NCBI RefSeq assembly: GCF_003987435.1
Contig: NZ_PIQG01000001.1
Location: 496,001-560,000 of the forward strand
Length of the DNA: 64,000 nucleotides
Direction: 5' to 3'
Origin: Pseudidiomarina taiwanensis
GTDB lineage: Bacteria; Pseudomonadota; Gammaproteobacteria; Enterobacterales; Alteromonadaceae
Position 1 is the stretch's first letter; every line of letters starts with the position of its first letter. A program made the position numbers and the translations under genes. Shown here one piece after another: positions 42,322-51,466 of this stretch. The notes beneath the pieces were generated by a model, which was not told where the DNA came from, did no database searches, and saw only the letters and a program-made list of their open reading frames with translations.

Positions 42322-43332
42322 ATGCAGAAAAAAAGAATTTACGTTGCCTACACCGGCGGCACCATAGGAATGCAAAAATCGGCGCAAGGCTATATCCCTG
42401 CGCCGGGTTTTTTAACTGAGTGCGTGAACACCATGCCGGAGTTTTTTCGTCCTGAAATGCCGGATTTCACCATTCATGAGTATGCTCCTCTGATGGACTC
42501 CTCTGACATGAGTCCGCGCGATTGGCAGCGTATTGCCGAAGATATTGCCAGTCACTATCACGACTATGATGGATTTGTCATTTTGCATGGCACCGACACC
42601 ATGGCCTACACCGCCTCGGCGCTCTCTTTCATGTTCGAGAACCTAGGCAAACCCGTCATTGTTACCGGGTCTCAAATACCGCTCGCTGCGCTGCGTTCTG
42701 ATGGCCAAACCAACCTATTGAATGCGTTGTACATTGCCGCAAATTATCCGATTCATGAAGTGAGTTTATTTTTTAACAATCAATTATTCCGTGGTAATCG
42801 CGCGACCAAGGCAGATGCCAATGGCTTTAATGCCTTCGCCTCGCCCAATTTTCAACCGCTGCTGCAGGCGGGTATCGAAATTAAAGTACAAGCGGGTGAA
42901 CTTGCGCCACCGAGCCCGAAACCTCTCACTCTGCACGCTGTTACGCCACAGACCGTCGTGGTCGCGACCCTATACCCGGGGATTTCAGCAGCACTCATTG
43001 ATAACTTATTACAAGCTCCCACTAAAGCCCTGATTATGCTTTCGTATGGGGTCGGCAATGCGCCCCAGGATGCGGCCCTACTGGCAAGTATTAAACGCGG
43101 CATTGAACGTGGCGTTGTGGTGTTAAATCTGACTCAATGTTTTAAAGGCAAAGTGAATATGGAAGGCTATGCAACAGGTAACGCGCTAGCTGAGATTGGC
43201 GTGATCAGTGGCTTTGATATGACGGTTGAAGCCGCCCTGACCAAATTACACTTTTTGCTATCGCAACAGCTTAGTCAAACTGAAATTAATCAATTACTAC
43301 AACAAAATTTGCGTGGTGAGCTCAGCCACTAA
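42322..43332 (+). CDS. ansA: Cytoplasmic L-asparaginase I
   Basis: AnsA hydrolyses asparagine to aspartate and ammonia. The 336-residue protein starts MQKKRIYVAYTGGTIGM, matching the E. coli enzyme and holding the first nucleophilic Thr, with the second active segment VILHGTDTMAYTASAL. No signal peptide is present, in keeping with the cytoplasmic type I form. An upstream ATG at 42277 would add 15 residues inside the hairpin region and is rejected. It follows sppA, as in E. coli. Confidence 0.96.
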   Translation: MQKKRIYVAYTGGTIGMQKSAQGYIPAPGFLTECVNTMPEFFRPEMPDFTIHEYAPLMDSSDMSPRDWQRIAEDIASHYHDYDGFVILHGTDTMAYTASALSFMFENLGKPVIVTGSQIPLAALRSDGQTNLLNALYIAANYPIHEVSLFFNNQLFRGNRATKADANGFNAFASPNFQPLLQAGIEIKVQAGELAPPSPKPLTLHAVTPQTVVVATLYPGISAALIDNLLQAPTKALIMLSYGVGNAPQDAALLASIKRGIERGVVVLNLTQCFKGKVNMEGYATGNALAEIGVISGFDMTVEAALTKLHFLLSQQLSQTEINQLLQQNLRGELSH

Positions 43333-43362
43333 ACCGCGCTAAATAACAACAAGGATTCGACT

Positions 43363-44706
43363 ATGGCTCTTAAATCGCCGGCTTTTTCGTCGCGCATCGG
43401 CTTTATTCTAGCGGCAGCTGGATCAGCTGTTGGGGTCGGAAACATTTGGGGGTTTCCAACCCAAGCAGCAAGCAATGGCGGCGGCGCCTTTTTATTAGTT
43501 TACCTCGCGATGATCGCGATTCTTGCCTACCCTATGCTGGTTGCCGAGTTAACCATAGGGCGGATGCGTCAACAAAACCCAATTGAAGCCTTACGAGCCT
43601 TAAGCGATCGTCCATTTTGGCGGATGTTTGGCGCCGTATCGGGAGTTATTGGACTGCTGGTGCTATCCCTCATCCTAAGTTTTTATGCCATCGTTTCTGG
43701 CTGGTTGCTGGCATTTATGTTTGCGCCGATTGCTGAATTGATGGGTTTTACCACTGCTGCGCAATGGCTGACTGAGTTTAGTGTTCAGCGCAACATGGTG
43801 ATGATGATTTTGTTTATGCTGCTGACGATTCATGTCGTGCGCTCGGGTGTTACCGATGGTATCGAGCGCTGGTCGCGACGTTTGATGCCGATGCTGTTTG
43901 TCTTATTGATTGTCATGGTCGCCTATATCCTTACACTGCCCGGCGCCACCCAAGGGCTAGAGATGTACCTGAAACCTGATTTCAGTCGTGTTACCGATCC
44001 TAACTTGATCATTCGAGCGATGGGCCAAGCGTTTTTCTCACTCTCAATCGGGGTCTGCTGCATGATGACCTATGGCGCTTATTTGTCACGCGATGAGAAC
44101 TTACCCAAAACGGCAGGTTGGGTCGCCGGTCTCGATAGTTCAGTGGCATTTCTAGCCGGACTTTTAATCCTCCCTGCCATGTTTGCTGCGCAAGAATTGG
44201 GGGTCGTTATTTATGACGCGCAAGGGCAACTGCTCTCGTCTGATACTTTGGTCTTTAGTGTGCTCCCGGCAATGTTTCACTCTATGGGTGCGGTCGGTCA
44301 TTGGGTCGCCCTCGCCTTTTTTGCACTGATGGTGATTGCCGCGATTACTTCTTCTATTTCCATGCTGGAAGCGCCGGTTAATGCGTTGCGAGAAGAAACC
44401 AATCAGCCACGCCACAAAAGCGCATGGATTGTAGGATTTGTCATCGCCGTTGTCTCAGCCGTCATCATTTATAATTTTGAACAATTGTTCGGTGCCGTGA
44501 TCACCCTCACCACTGTCTATATGCAACCGCTACTGGCGTTAGTGTTTGGGATCTTGTTAACCTGGGTATTACGCCAGCACCTACTCCTTAAAGCACTGTC
44601 TGAGGGTGCGCCCGAAATGGCTTCGAGTTTGTTCTGGAAGATTTGGCCTTGGTACGTGAAATTTATCTGTCCAGTCCTGATTTTACTGGTCATTTGGCGA
44701 GGCTAA
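43363..44706 (+). CDS. Sodium-dependent transporter, NSS (neurotransmitter:sodium symporter) family
   Basis: The 447-residue protein has about 11-12 membrane helices and the NSS hallmark in helix 1: GSAVGVGNIWGFPTQAASNGGGAF, where the unwound helix binds sodium and substrate. Bacterial members import amino acids such as leucine, tryptophan or tyrosine. The substrate is not evident; ansA just upstream and the general amino-acid emphasis suggest an amino acid. It is 30 bases downstream of ansA and may share its transcript. Confidence 0.92.
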   Translation: MALKSPAFSSRIGFILAAAGSAVGVGNIWGFPTQAASNGGGAFLLVYLAMIAILAYPMLVAELTIGRMRQQNPIEALRALSDRPFWRMFGAVSGVIGLLVLSLILSFYAIVSGWLLAFMFAPIAELMGFTTAAQWLTEFSVQRNMVMMILFMLLTIHVVRSGVTDGIERWSRRLMPMLFVLLIVMVAYILTLPGATQGLEMYLKPDFSRVTDPNLIIRAMGQAFFSLSIGVCCMMTYGAYLSRDENLPKTAGWVAGLDSSVAFLAGLLILPAMFAAQELGVVIYDAQGQLLSSDTLVFSVLPAMFHSMGAVGHWVALAFFALMVIAAITSSISMLEAPVNALREETNQPRHKSAWIVGFVIAVVSAVIIYNFEQLFGAVITLTTVYMQPLLALVFGILLTWVLRQHLLLKALSEGAPEMASSLFWKIWPWYVKFICPVLILLVIWRG

Positions 44707-44710
44707 GATA

Positions 44711-44745
44711 AAAAAAGCTCGGGACCAATCCAAATTGTCCCGAGC
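44711..44745 (-). terminator. Leftward terminator downstream of tatD
   Basis: Arms GCTCGGGAC and GTCCCGAGC enclose a partly paired centre, and on the leftward strand the stem is followed by a T run (A run at 44711-44716). It ends the long rluC-to-tatD gene run. The 130 bases between it and tatD hold only small imperfect hairpins. Confidence 0.85.
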
Positions 44746-44878
44746 ATAGGGGAATGGCTCGTAAAGAGCCGTGCGCTAACTCGATTGATGTCGAGGGTAA
44801 AGTTCAGTTTAGACAAGATTTGTACGATTGCTAATTTTTTGTGCGATTTTTCGCCAATTTTTTTAGCTGCGTCTGAAT

Positions 44879-45658
44879 TTACTGCGCACGTTTGAATAAT
44901 TGATAAAAGTTATTGCGGGTTACTGCCGCTACCTCTGCTACCGAAACGCCTTTAATTTTTGCCACCCAAGCCGCCACTTCCGCAACGTAAGCAGGTTGAT
45001 TCTGCTTGCCGCGATGCGGAACAGGTGCAAGCCATGGACTATCAGTTTCAATCAACAGGTGTTCAAGCGGAACCGCCTCAACTACTTGCCGTAACTCTTT
45101 GGCACTATTAAACGAGACAATTCCTGAAATCGAGATATAAAAGCCTAAGTCAGCAATCGCTGCTTCAGCCATGGCAAGACTTTCTGTAAAACAATGAAGC
45201 ACACCACCACAACGCTCGGCTCGCCCTTCACGCAAAATGGCCAACGTATCCTCACGCGCATCACGGGTGTGGATGATAAGCGGTTTATCTAGTTGATTTG
45301 CTAGTTGGATGTGGGTTTGGAAACTTTCTTGCTGTTGCGCTTTGCTCTCACCGTCGTAGTAATAATCAAGGCCGGTTTCGCCAATCGCCACGACTTCTTC
45401 AGCGCGCGCATACTCGCTCAATTGAGCAACTGAATACGGATGCTTGGCAACGTAGAGTGGATGTACGCCGCAACTGATATTAACTTGCGGATATTGTGCA
45501 ACCAAATCGCGCATACCGGGAAAGTCCTCAAGGGTAACCCCAATACACAGCATCCGCTCTACTTTTGCTGCCGCAGCCTGCTCTAATAACCGCTCAAAGT
45601 TATTCTCAAACTCGGCTAAATCAATTTTATCTAAGTGACAATGTGAATCTACAAACAC
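44879..45658 (-). CDS. ycfH: TatD-family metal-dependent hydrolase (YcfH)
   Basis: The 259-residue TIM-barrel protein starts FVDSHCHLDKIDL (metal-ligand HxH), with GETGLDYYYD, IHTRDAREDTLAIL and ETDSPWLAPVPHRGKQNQP, all TatD family marks. Family members are Mg-dependent 3'-5' DNases or related hydrolases; the exact substrate of YcfH is not settled. Translation starts at a GTG. It is the last gene after pilZ, as in Pseudomonas. Confidence 0.93.
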   Translation of the reverse strand: MFVDSHCHLDKIDLAEFENNFERLLEQAAAAKVERMLCIGVTLEDFPGMRDLVAQYPQVNISCGVHPLYVAKHPYSVAQLSEYARAEEVVAIGETGLDYYYDGESKAQQQESFQTHIQLANQLDKPLIIHTRDAREDTLAILREGRAERCGGVLHCFTESLAMAEAAIADLGFYISISGIVSFNSAKELRQVVEAVPLEHLLIETDSPWLAPVPHRGKQNQPAYVAEVAAWVAKIKGVSVAEVAAVTRNNFYQLFKRAQ

Positions 45659-45675
45659 AACGACTCCTCTGTGTT

Positions 45676-46002
45676 TTACATCGTAGCGGTTGGCATCGCT
45701 GATTCGCCGAGGTGCCCTAACATCGTCTCAATACGGTTACGCAGATGTGATTTGTCATCGACAAATTGCACCCCCACGCCGCGTTCGTCGGCTCGACCAG
45801 AGCGTTTCGGCGCTAACCAGACGACTTTACTGCGAACCAGAGTATCCTCGGTATCAGCCGGTAACCGCAGCACCAGTTTGACTTCATCACCAAGCTGATA
45901 GTTATCATCGGTGGCAATAAACAAGGCACCACCCTTGATAAAAGGCATGTACAGGCGCCGTAACTGCTCTTCAGACTCGATTTTTAAGCGTTTCGTACTC
46001 AT
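45676..46002 (-). CDS. pilZ: Type IV pilus PilZ-domain protein
   Basis: The 108-residue protein lies between holB and tatD, the usual place of the original PilZ of type IV pilus assembly. It has PFIKGGALFIATDDNYQLGDEVKLVLRLP and a GVGVQF ending strand of the PilZ barrel. It lacks the N-terminal RxxxR and the (D/N)xSxxG needed for cyclic-di-GMP binding, as the pilus-type PilZ proteins do; these act through PilB and FimX instead. I choose ATG 46002 just outside holB. Confidence 0.87.
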   Translation of the reverse strand: MSTKRLKIESEEQLRRLYMPFIKGGALFIATDDNYQLGDEVKLVLRLPADTEDTLVRSKVVWLAPKRSGRADERGVGVQFVDDKSHLRNRIETMLGHLGESAMPTATM

Positions 46003-46006
46003 GACA

Positions 46007-46972
46007 TTACCTCGCGCGCCAAGCACTCCAAAGATTCTCGAGTAATAAGCTATGATTCAAACCACTCTGTTCGAGTAGTTGTCGCCGTAAAGCATAACAT
46101 GCTTGCAGCTGCCGCTGCAGTGTTTCACTATCCCAATTCGCCTGCTTAAGCTGCTCATGCAGTTGCGCCACTGCTGTTGTTGGCTCAGCCACACCTCGAG
46201 TGCTGCGGATTAACTCCATCAATACGTACTCTGAGGCCTGCAGCCACAGCTCCACATCAGTTTTACTCGGGCTTGGCCAAGGACCATGGCCGAGCCATGC
46301 TTCAGCAAGTGTTGCAGTGGCCTCACTAAGGCTCGGTATAGTCGCTGCTGAATTCGACTCTGGTTGGTTGATTCGATTCAGTAAAGTGAGCGGTTGGTCA
46401 CGATAGAAACTGATCTGTGCAGCTTCCTCGGCGCTCAGTGATCGACCCAACTCTTGTTCCAGCCATTGCCCTATTTGCGCCTCAGTTAAACTAGTTAATT
46501 GGTGTCGTTGTAAGCGGCTCAGTAAGGTTGGTAAAAGCAAGCTGGGGCGCTCTGCAGCGACCAATATATAGGTATCAGGCTGCGGTTCCTCAAGTGTCTT
46601 CAACAGCGCATTGGCTGCTTCAGTTGTCATTCGGTCAGCATCCTCAACCCGCACGACTTTACTCCCCGACTGATGGGCTTTAGTTTGCTGTGCCACTATC
46701 AGTCGACGAATACTATCCACCCCTATCGCCTTGCCATCCTCGCTGCGAATCACCAGATAATCTGGATGGGTGCCCGCTTTGTATAATAAACAGCTTTTAC
46801 AGCTGCCACAGGCGCGTTGCCGACTGTTTGAACAAAGGAGCAGTTGGCACAATTGTTCGAGCAACACAGCTGAACCCAACCCTGGCTGTTGCACAAAACA
46901 ATGGGCATGGGCAAAGCGCTGTTGCTCCCAGTCCCGTTGCAACTGTCGCCATTTATCTCGCAGCCAAGGCAT
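46007..46972 (-). CDS. holB: DNA polymerase III subunit delta'
   Basis: HolB is a clamp-loader subunit. The 321-residue protein has the AAA+ core with a degenerate P-loop region, the zinc-binding cysteines in RACGSCKSCLLYKAGTHPDY, VRVEDADRMTTEAANALLKTLEEP, and LLPTLLSRLQRH with the SRC-like arginine segment. ATG 46972 gives MPWLRDKWRQL, seven bases after the tmk stop; a TTG at 47002 inside tmk is less likely. Confidence 0.94.
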   Translation of the reverse strand: MPWLRDKWRQLQRDWEQQRFAHAHCFVQQPGLGSAVLLEQLCQLLLCSNSRQRACGSCKSCLLYKAGTHPDYLVIRSEDGKAIGVDSIRRLIVAQQTKAHQSGSKVVRVEDADRMTTEAANALLKTLEEPQPDTYILVAAERPSLLLPTLLSRLQRHQLTSLTEAQIGQWLEQELGRSLSAEEAAQISFYRDQPLTLLNRINQPESNSAATIPSLSEATATLAEAWLGHGPWPSPSKTDVELWLQASEYVLMELIRSTRGVAEPTTAVAQLHEQLKQANWDSETLQRQLQACYALRRQLLEQSGLNHSLLLENLWSAWRAR

Positions 46973-46979
46973 TTTCGGG

Positions 46980-47600
46980 TTAGGCAAACAAAGCCTCCTC
47001 AATAGTTTGAATCAATTGATGATGCACTTGTTGCATTGGTTGATTGGCATCAACCACATAAATATGAGGCTCCGCTTTAGCGATCTCGAGGTAACGCGTT
47101 CGGGTCCGCACAAAAAATGCTTCTTGCTCTTGCTCAATCCGGTCGAGCTCGCCGCGTTCCCTAGCTCTGGCGAGACCAAGTTTAGGATCAACGTCTAAAA
47201 TAAGGGTACAGTCTGGACGAAAATCACCCAGTACTAACTGCCGCAACTGAGTCAGTTTTTCATCGCCTAGTTGGCGCCCACCGCCTTGATAGGCCCGACT
47301 CGACAAATCATGGCGATCGGCAACAACCCAAGTTCCAGCTGCCAGCGCAGGTTTAATCACGTTAGCAACCAATTGCGCCCGACTCGCATACATAAGCAGC
47401 AGCTCAGTTTCTGGGGTAATCTGCTCTTGCCAATCTTGTTTTACCAGCGCTCTGAGTTGCTCTGCTAACGGGGTACCGCCGGGTTCACGAACGGTCGTGA
47501 CTTTCACCCCTTTGGCCCGTAGGTGCATCAGGATACTTGCAATCGCAGAGCTTTTCCCTGCCCCTTCAAGACCTTCAATAACAATAAACTTGCCCTGCAT
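46980..47600 (-). CDS. tmk: Thymidylate kinase
   Basis: Tmk phosphorylates dTMP to dTDP. The 206-residue P-loop kinase has [32 protein letters not shown], and [17 protein letters not shown] with the substrate-binding arginine and lid. The ATG at 47600 overlaps the mltG stop (TGATG), so translation is coupled. It is the usual neighbour of mltG and holB. Confidence 0.96.
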   Translation of the reverse strand: MQGKFIVIEGLEGAGKSSAIASILMHLRAKGVKVTTVREPGGTPLAEQLRALVKQDWQEQITPETELLLMYASRAQLVANVIKPALAAGTWVVADRHDLSSRAYQGGGRQLGDEKLTQLRQLVLGDFRPDCTLILDVDPKLGLARARERGELDRIEQEQEAFFVRTRTRYLEIAKAEPHIYVVDANQPMQQVHHQLIQTIEEALFA

Positions 47601-48610
47601 CAATTGCTCCGCTGACGTTGATACCGATCGACCGCTCGGTTGTGTTCACGTAGATTACGAGAAAAAACATGCCCCCCCTGGCCATCCGCAACAAAGTAGT
47701 AAAAATCACTGACCGCAGGCTTCGCCGCTGCAATCAAACTGGCCCGGCTCACCATGGCAATCGGTGTGGGGGGTAAATGGTCAATCCGATAGGTATTGTA
47801 AGGTGTCCAGGTCCGCAAATGTTGCCGAGTCAGGTTACCGTCAAAATCTTCGATGCCATAAATCGTTGTCGGATCAGATTGTAACCGCATCCCACTATGG
47901 ATGCGATTAACAAACACGGACGCCACTAAAGCGCGCTCACCAGCTTGGCCGGTCTCTTTTTCGATGATTGAGGCAAGGATCAGTAATTCATAAGGATCGC
48001 TATACGGAACATTTGCGCTGCGCTCTTGCCACACCTGTTCAAGCGTTTGTCGCAATGCTTGATGCGCCTCACGCAAAATAACCGTCACCTTGGTATAAGG
48101 TTTGTAGGTGTAGGTCTCAGGCAACAACGCGCCCTCAATACTTGGGTAATCCGCCGCGCCAATTTGTGCAGCCAATTGTTCCGCACTCAATTCCGTTAAT
48201 GCATTATCATCTAAGTAGGGTGCCTGGCGCAAAGCCTGTTGCCATTGCAACCAGGTTTGCCCCTCAATTAAGGTCACTTGAAAGCTTTCGCTTTGACCGG
48301 CTGCAATTTGCCGCCATAAATCAGTCATCGACTGCTCGGGACTCAGTCGATAAACACCCGCTTGGAGCTGATCAGTAAAACCGAGCAAGCGCGCTAAATA
48401 ATATTGGATATCCGCATTGAAGCCGTCTACTTGGGGAGCGATTTGGGCGATGATTTGGCGGGCGCTTTGTCCCGGTGGAACTTCAATCACAAGGGGCTGG
48501 GCCGGATTAAGTGGCAGATACAAACTACGGTAGCTCACCACACCAAAGGTCGTTGCCAAAACAACGAGCAAGATCAGGGCTAATTTTGCGAAAGTTCTGA
48601 ATCCCACCAC
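47600..48610 (-). CDS. mltG: Endolytic peptidoglycan transglycosylase MltG
   Basis: MltG is a membrane-anchored lytic transglycosylase that ends growing glycan strands. The 336-residue protein has one N-terminal helix (about 9-25), a LysM-like part ([12 protein letters not shown]), and the YceG catalytic domain with Glu217 in [14 protein letters not shown] and [12 protein letters not shown]. It begins with a GTG and overlaps the pabC end by 31 bases; a second GTG follows directly and could also serve. Confidence 0.95.
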   Translation of the reverse strand: MVGFRTFAKLALILLVVLATTFGVVSYRSLYLPLNPAQPLVIEVPPGQSARQIIAQIAPQVDGFNADIQYYLARLLGFTDQLQAGVYRLSPEQSMTDLWRQIAAGQSESFQVTLIEGQTWLQWQQALRQAPYLDDNALTELSAEQLAAQIGAADYPSIEGALLPETYTYKPYTKVTVILREAHQALRQTLEQVWQERSANVPYSDPYELLILASIIEKETGQAGERALVASVFVNRIHSGMRLQSDPTTIYGIEDFDGNLTRQHLRTWTPYNTYRIDHLPPTPIAMVSRASLIAAAKPAVSDFYYFVADGQGGHVFSRNLREHNRAVDRYQRQRSN

Positions 48611-49380
48611 TGCTGCAGTATCCTTTCTAGCTTCCCATTATCGAACAATTTACCAGCAAACTCTGAGACCACCCGTGGTCCTAATATACAGTTGCTCAAA
48701 ACGAGTGCGTCCGCGCTTCGTATCGCGTCCACCGTCGTTTCACAAAACTCAACCGGACCAAGCACTTGCTGCTGTATTAATTGCTTTAAAGTCACCCCAA
48801 AGATACCACAGTTATCGAGTTGCGGGGTATACCAAATGCCATTGTTGCGATACAACACATTACTACTTGTTGCGGCAATCACGTGACCTGCTGAGTCGCA
48901 GGCAATAAGCTCATCAAGACCACGCATATCGCGCTCTCGACTAAGCCAAACTTGTTCAAGTCGATTAAGGGTTTTGAGCCCGGCAAAAACTGGCTGTTGG
49001 GCTAGTTTAAATTGCGCGAAATCAGCTTTGAGTTCGGTTTTAGTGAGATGACGCGGAGTAATTTCAGTTGCGGTGATATAAAAATTCGAACTCAGCCCGG
49101 CGCCGATACCGTAACCTCGAGCAGAATCGCCACGGGTCAGGATAATTTTGACTGCAGCACTACCGAGCCCGGCGCTCGCTCGCTTAACACAAGCTTGAAT
49201 TTCATTTTGCGCAGGTAGCGGGATAGCAAGGCGTTCACTCGCCTCTTGTAGCCGCTGCCAATGGCTCGGCCACCAAATCATCTGCCCCTGTTCAACCCGC
49301 AGCGTAGTAAAGTGCCCGTCACCAAATTGTAGGCCACGGTCTAATTCACTTTGAGGTTGCTTTTCGCCGTTCATCCACAT
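48580..49380 (-). CDS. pabC: Aminodeoxychorismate lyase
   Basis: PabC converts aminodeoxychorismate to p-aminobenzoate and pyruvate for folate. The 266-residue fold-type IV PLP enzyme has RGLQFGDGHFTTLRV near the start and LKTLNRLEQVWL with the PLP-lysine region, then ELIACDSAGHVIAATSSNVLY. In many relatives fabF lies between acpP and pabC; here only a 56-bp gap with a terminator does. Confidence 0.92.
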   Translation of the reverse strand: MWMNGEKQPQSELDRGLQFGDGHFTTLRVEQGQMIWWPSHWQRLQEASERLAIPLPAQNEIQACVKRASAGLGSAAVKIILTRGDSARGYGIGAGLSSNFYITATEITPRHLTKTELKADFAQFKLAQQPVFAGLKTLNRLEQVWLSRERDMRGLDELIACDSAGHVIAATSSNVLYRNNGIWYTPQLDNCGIFGVTLKQLIQQQVLGPVEFCETTVDAIRSADALVLSNCILGPRVVSEFAGKLFDNGKLERILQQWWDSELSQN

Positions 49381-49382
49381 AG

Positions 49383-49415
49383 AAAAAAGGCGGAATGATT
49401 TGCACCATTCCGCCT
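49383..49415 (-). terminator. Rho-independent terminator after acpP
   Basis: On the leftward strand arms AGGCGGAATG and CATTCCGCCT (10 bp, 8-base loop) are followed by a T run. It separates the heavily expressed acpP from pabC. Confidence 0.92.
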
Positions 49416-49436
49416 CCGATCCGTCATCACTCTGAA

Positions 49437-49676
49437 TTAGTCGTCAGCGTGATTCGTTACGTAATCGATCGCAGCTTGAACTGTTTTGATTTTTTCCGCT
49501 TCTTCGTCTGGAATCTCAGTTTCAAACTCTTCTTCTAACGCCATAACAAGCTCAACAGTGTCAAGCGAGTCAGCACCTAGGTCGTTTTCAAAAGAAGCTT
49601 CAGGTTTAACTTCTTCTTCTTTAACACCAAGTTGCTCAACGATGATTTTTTTAACGCGTTCTTCAATAGTACTCAT
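49437..49676 (-). CDS. acpP: Acyl carrier protein
   Basis: The 79-residue acidic protein is Acp[23 protein letters not shown] at the start and [18 protein letters not shown], where Ser37 takes the phosphopantetheine arm. It carries growing acyl chains in fatty-acid synthesis and serves biotin and lipid A paths. A 107-bp gap to fabG leaves room for its own promoter, and a strong terminator follows. Confidence 0.98.
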   Translation of the reverse strand: MSTIEERVKKIIVEQLGVKEEEVKPEASFENDLGADSLDTVELVMALEEEFETEIPDEEAEKIKTVQAAIDYVTNHADD

Positions 49677-49783
49677 TGTATTAAGTTCCCTTAACTTTAG
49701 GTCACGATCTCAAACTTCGGCTTAGTGTAGTGAAAGCAGCACCAATAATAAAGCAAAAAATGGTACTACCTGTTAGCACGCCA

Positions 49784-50518
49784 CTAAACCATAGCCATTC
49801 CACCATTTACATGGATTGTTTCGCCGGTAATATACGCGGCACCAGCAGAGGCAAGAAACACCACTGCTGCGGCAATCTCTTCCGGTTGTCCCAAGCGCGC
49901 AGCTGGGATATTGGTAAAGATAGCCTGTTTCTGCTCTTCCGTTAAACTTTGCGTCATATCCGTATCAATAAAGCCCGGAGCCACACAGTTCACCGTGATT
50001 CCGCGTGCAGCAATTTCTTTCGCCAGCGATTTGGTAAAACCCACCAAACCGGCTTTTGCAGCGCAATAGTTCGCTTGCCCAGGGTTCCCGGTCGTCCCAA
50101 CCACAGAGGAAATATTGATAATGCGACCATTGCGACGTTTCATCATCCCGCGCATCACCGCTTTTGAGAGTCGAAAAACAGACTTCAGATTAGTGTTTAA
50201 CACATCATCCCACTCATCTTCTTTCATCCGCATCAGTAAGTTATCGCGGGTAATTCCGGCGTTATTTACCAGAATATCGAGTTGTCCATACTCTGCAGTA
50301 ATCGCTTCGATCACACTATTGATGCTCTCGCTCTCAGCGACGTTCAAAACCATACCTTTGCCATTTTCAGCAAGATAGGTGCTGATCGCCTCAGCGCCAT
50401 TGGCTGTCGTTGCGGTTCCGATAACGGTCGCACCCTCTGCGACCAAAGCTTGTGCAATTGCTTTACCAATGCCACGACTAGCGCCGGTTACCAGCGCAAC
50501 TTGCCCTTTCATAGACAT
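49784..50518 (-). CDS. fabG: 3-oxoacyl-[ACP] reductase
   Basis: FabG reduces 3-oxoacyl-ACP with NADPH. The 244-residue short-chain dehydrogenase has the cofactor loop TGASRGIGKAIA, NNAGITRDNLL, and the catalytic SSVVG...YCAAKAG (Ser, Tyr, Lys). Several in-frame ATG codons stand near the start; I choose 50518 (MSMKGQVALVTG), seven bases after GGAGG. It is 13 bases after fabD. Confidence 0.97.
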   Translation of the reverse strand: MSMKGQVALVTGASRGIGKAIAQALVAEGATVIGTATTANGAEAISTYLAENGKGMVLNVAESESINSVIEAITAEYGQLDILVNNAGITRDNLLMRMKEDEWDDVLNTNLKSVFRLSKAVMRGMMKRRNGRIINISSVVGTTGNPGQANYCAAKAGLVGFTKSLAKEIAARGITVNCVAPGFIDTDMTQSLTEEQKQAIFTNIPAARLGQPEEIAAAVVFLASAGAAYITGETIHVNGGMAMV

Positions 50519-50531
50519 CCTCATTCCTCCG

Positions 50532-51452
50532 TTATCCAGCAAACTCAGAAAGGCTTTCGACGCTATTCAAAGCTTGCCCTACGAGTGATTTGTCGATTCG
50601 TTTCACTAACCCTGTCAGCACTTTGCCTGGGCCTACTTCATAAAATTCAGTCACCCCTTGCTGGGCCAGAAATGCCATCGTCTCAGTCCAACGCACGGGT
50701 GAATAAAGTTGGCGAACTAACGCATCTTTAATGGCGTCAGCTTGATGGTTAACGACCACATCGACATTATTCACAACTGGGATACTTGGCTCATTAAACT
50801 GGACCTGCTGTAGCGCCTCGGCAAGTTGCTCCGCAGCTGGACGCATCAAGGCACAATGCGATGGCACACTGACCGGAAGCGGTAGTGCACGCTTTGCACC
50901 GGCTTCTTTACACAAGGCAATCGCGCGTTCAACTGCTGCTGCGTGCCCAGCAATCACAACCTGGCCCGGCGAATTAAAATTGACCGCACTGACAACCTCG
51001 GTATCCGCAGCTTGCGCACAGGCTGCGCGCACGGCTTCATCATCTAAACCAATAATAGCGGCCATGGCGCCAGTCCCTGCGGGTACCGCAGCTTGCATTA
51101 ATTCGCCACGCAAGGCCACGAGTCGGACCGCATCTGCAAAATCTAATACCCCGGCACACACCAATGCTGAGTACTCACCGAGGCTATGCCCTGCCATAAA
51201 AGCTGGCGCATGCACTTGATGTTCAGCAAGAACACGGTACAAAGCAACACTTGCAGTCAGCAGTGCCGGCTGCGTCCGCTGAGTTTCATTTAATTGCTCG
51301 ACAGGTCCAGCTTGTACTAATTGCCAAAGGTCGTAACCAAGTACCGTGCTGGCCTCAGCAAAAGTTGCTTCGATTTGTGGATACTGAGAAGCAACGTCAG
51401 CTAGCATACCGACGGTTTGTGAACCTTGTCCTGGAAATATATAAGCTCGCAT
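50532..51452 (-). CDS. fabD: Malonyl-CoA:ACP transacylase
   Basis: FabD loads malonyl groups onto ACP. The 306-residue protein starts MRAYIFPGQGSQTVGM, with the nucleophile motif GHSLGEYSALV, a QXXA arginine segment (ALRGELMQ) and a catalytic His in VSVPSHCALM. The ATG at 51452 has AAGG upstream. It sits between fabH and fabG. Confidence 0.96.
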   Translation of the reverse strand: MRAYIFPGQGSQTVGMLADVASQYPQIEATFAEASTVLGYDLWQLVQAGPVEQLNETQRTQPALLTASVALYRVLAEHQVHAPAFMAGHSLGEYSALVCAGVLDFADAVRLVALRGELMQAAVPAGTGAMAAIIGLDDEAVRAACAQAADTEVVSAVNFNSPGQVVIAGHAAAVERAIALCKEAGAKRALPLPVSVPSHCALMRPAAEQLAEALQQVQFNEPSIPVVNNVDVVVNHQADAIKDALVRQLYSPVRWTETMAFLAQQGVTEFYEVGPGKVLTGLVKRIDKSLVGQALNSVESLSEFAG

Positions 51453-51466
51453 AATTAACCTTTCTG

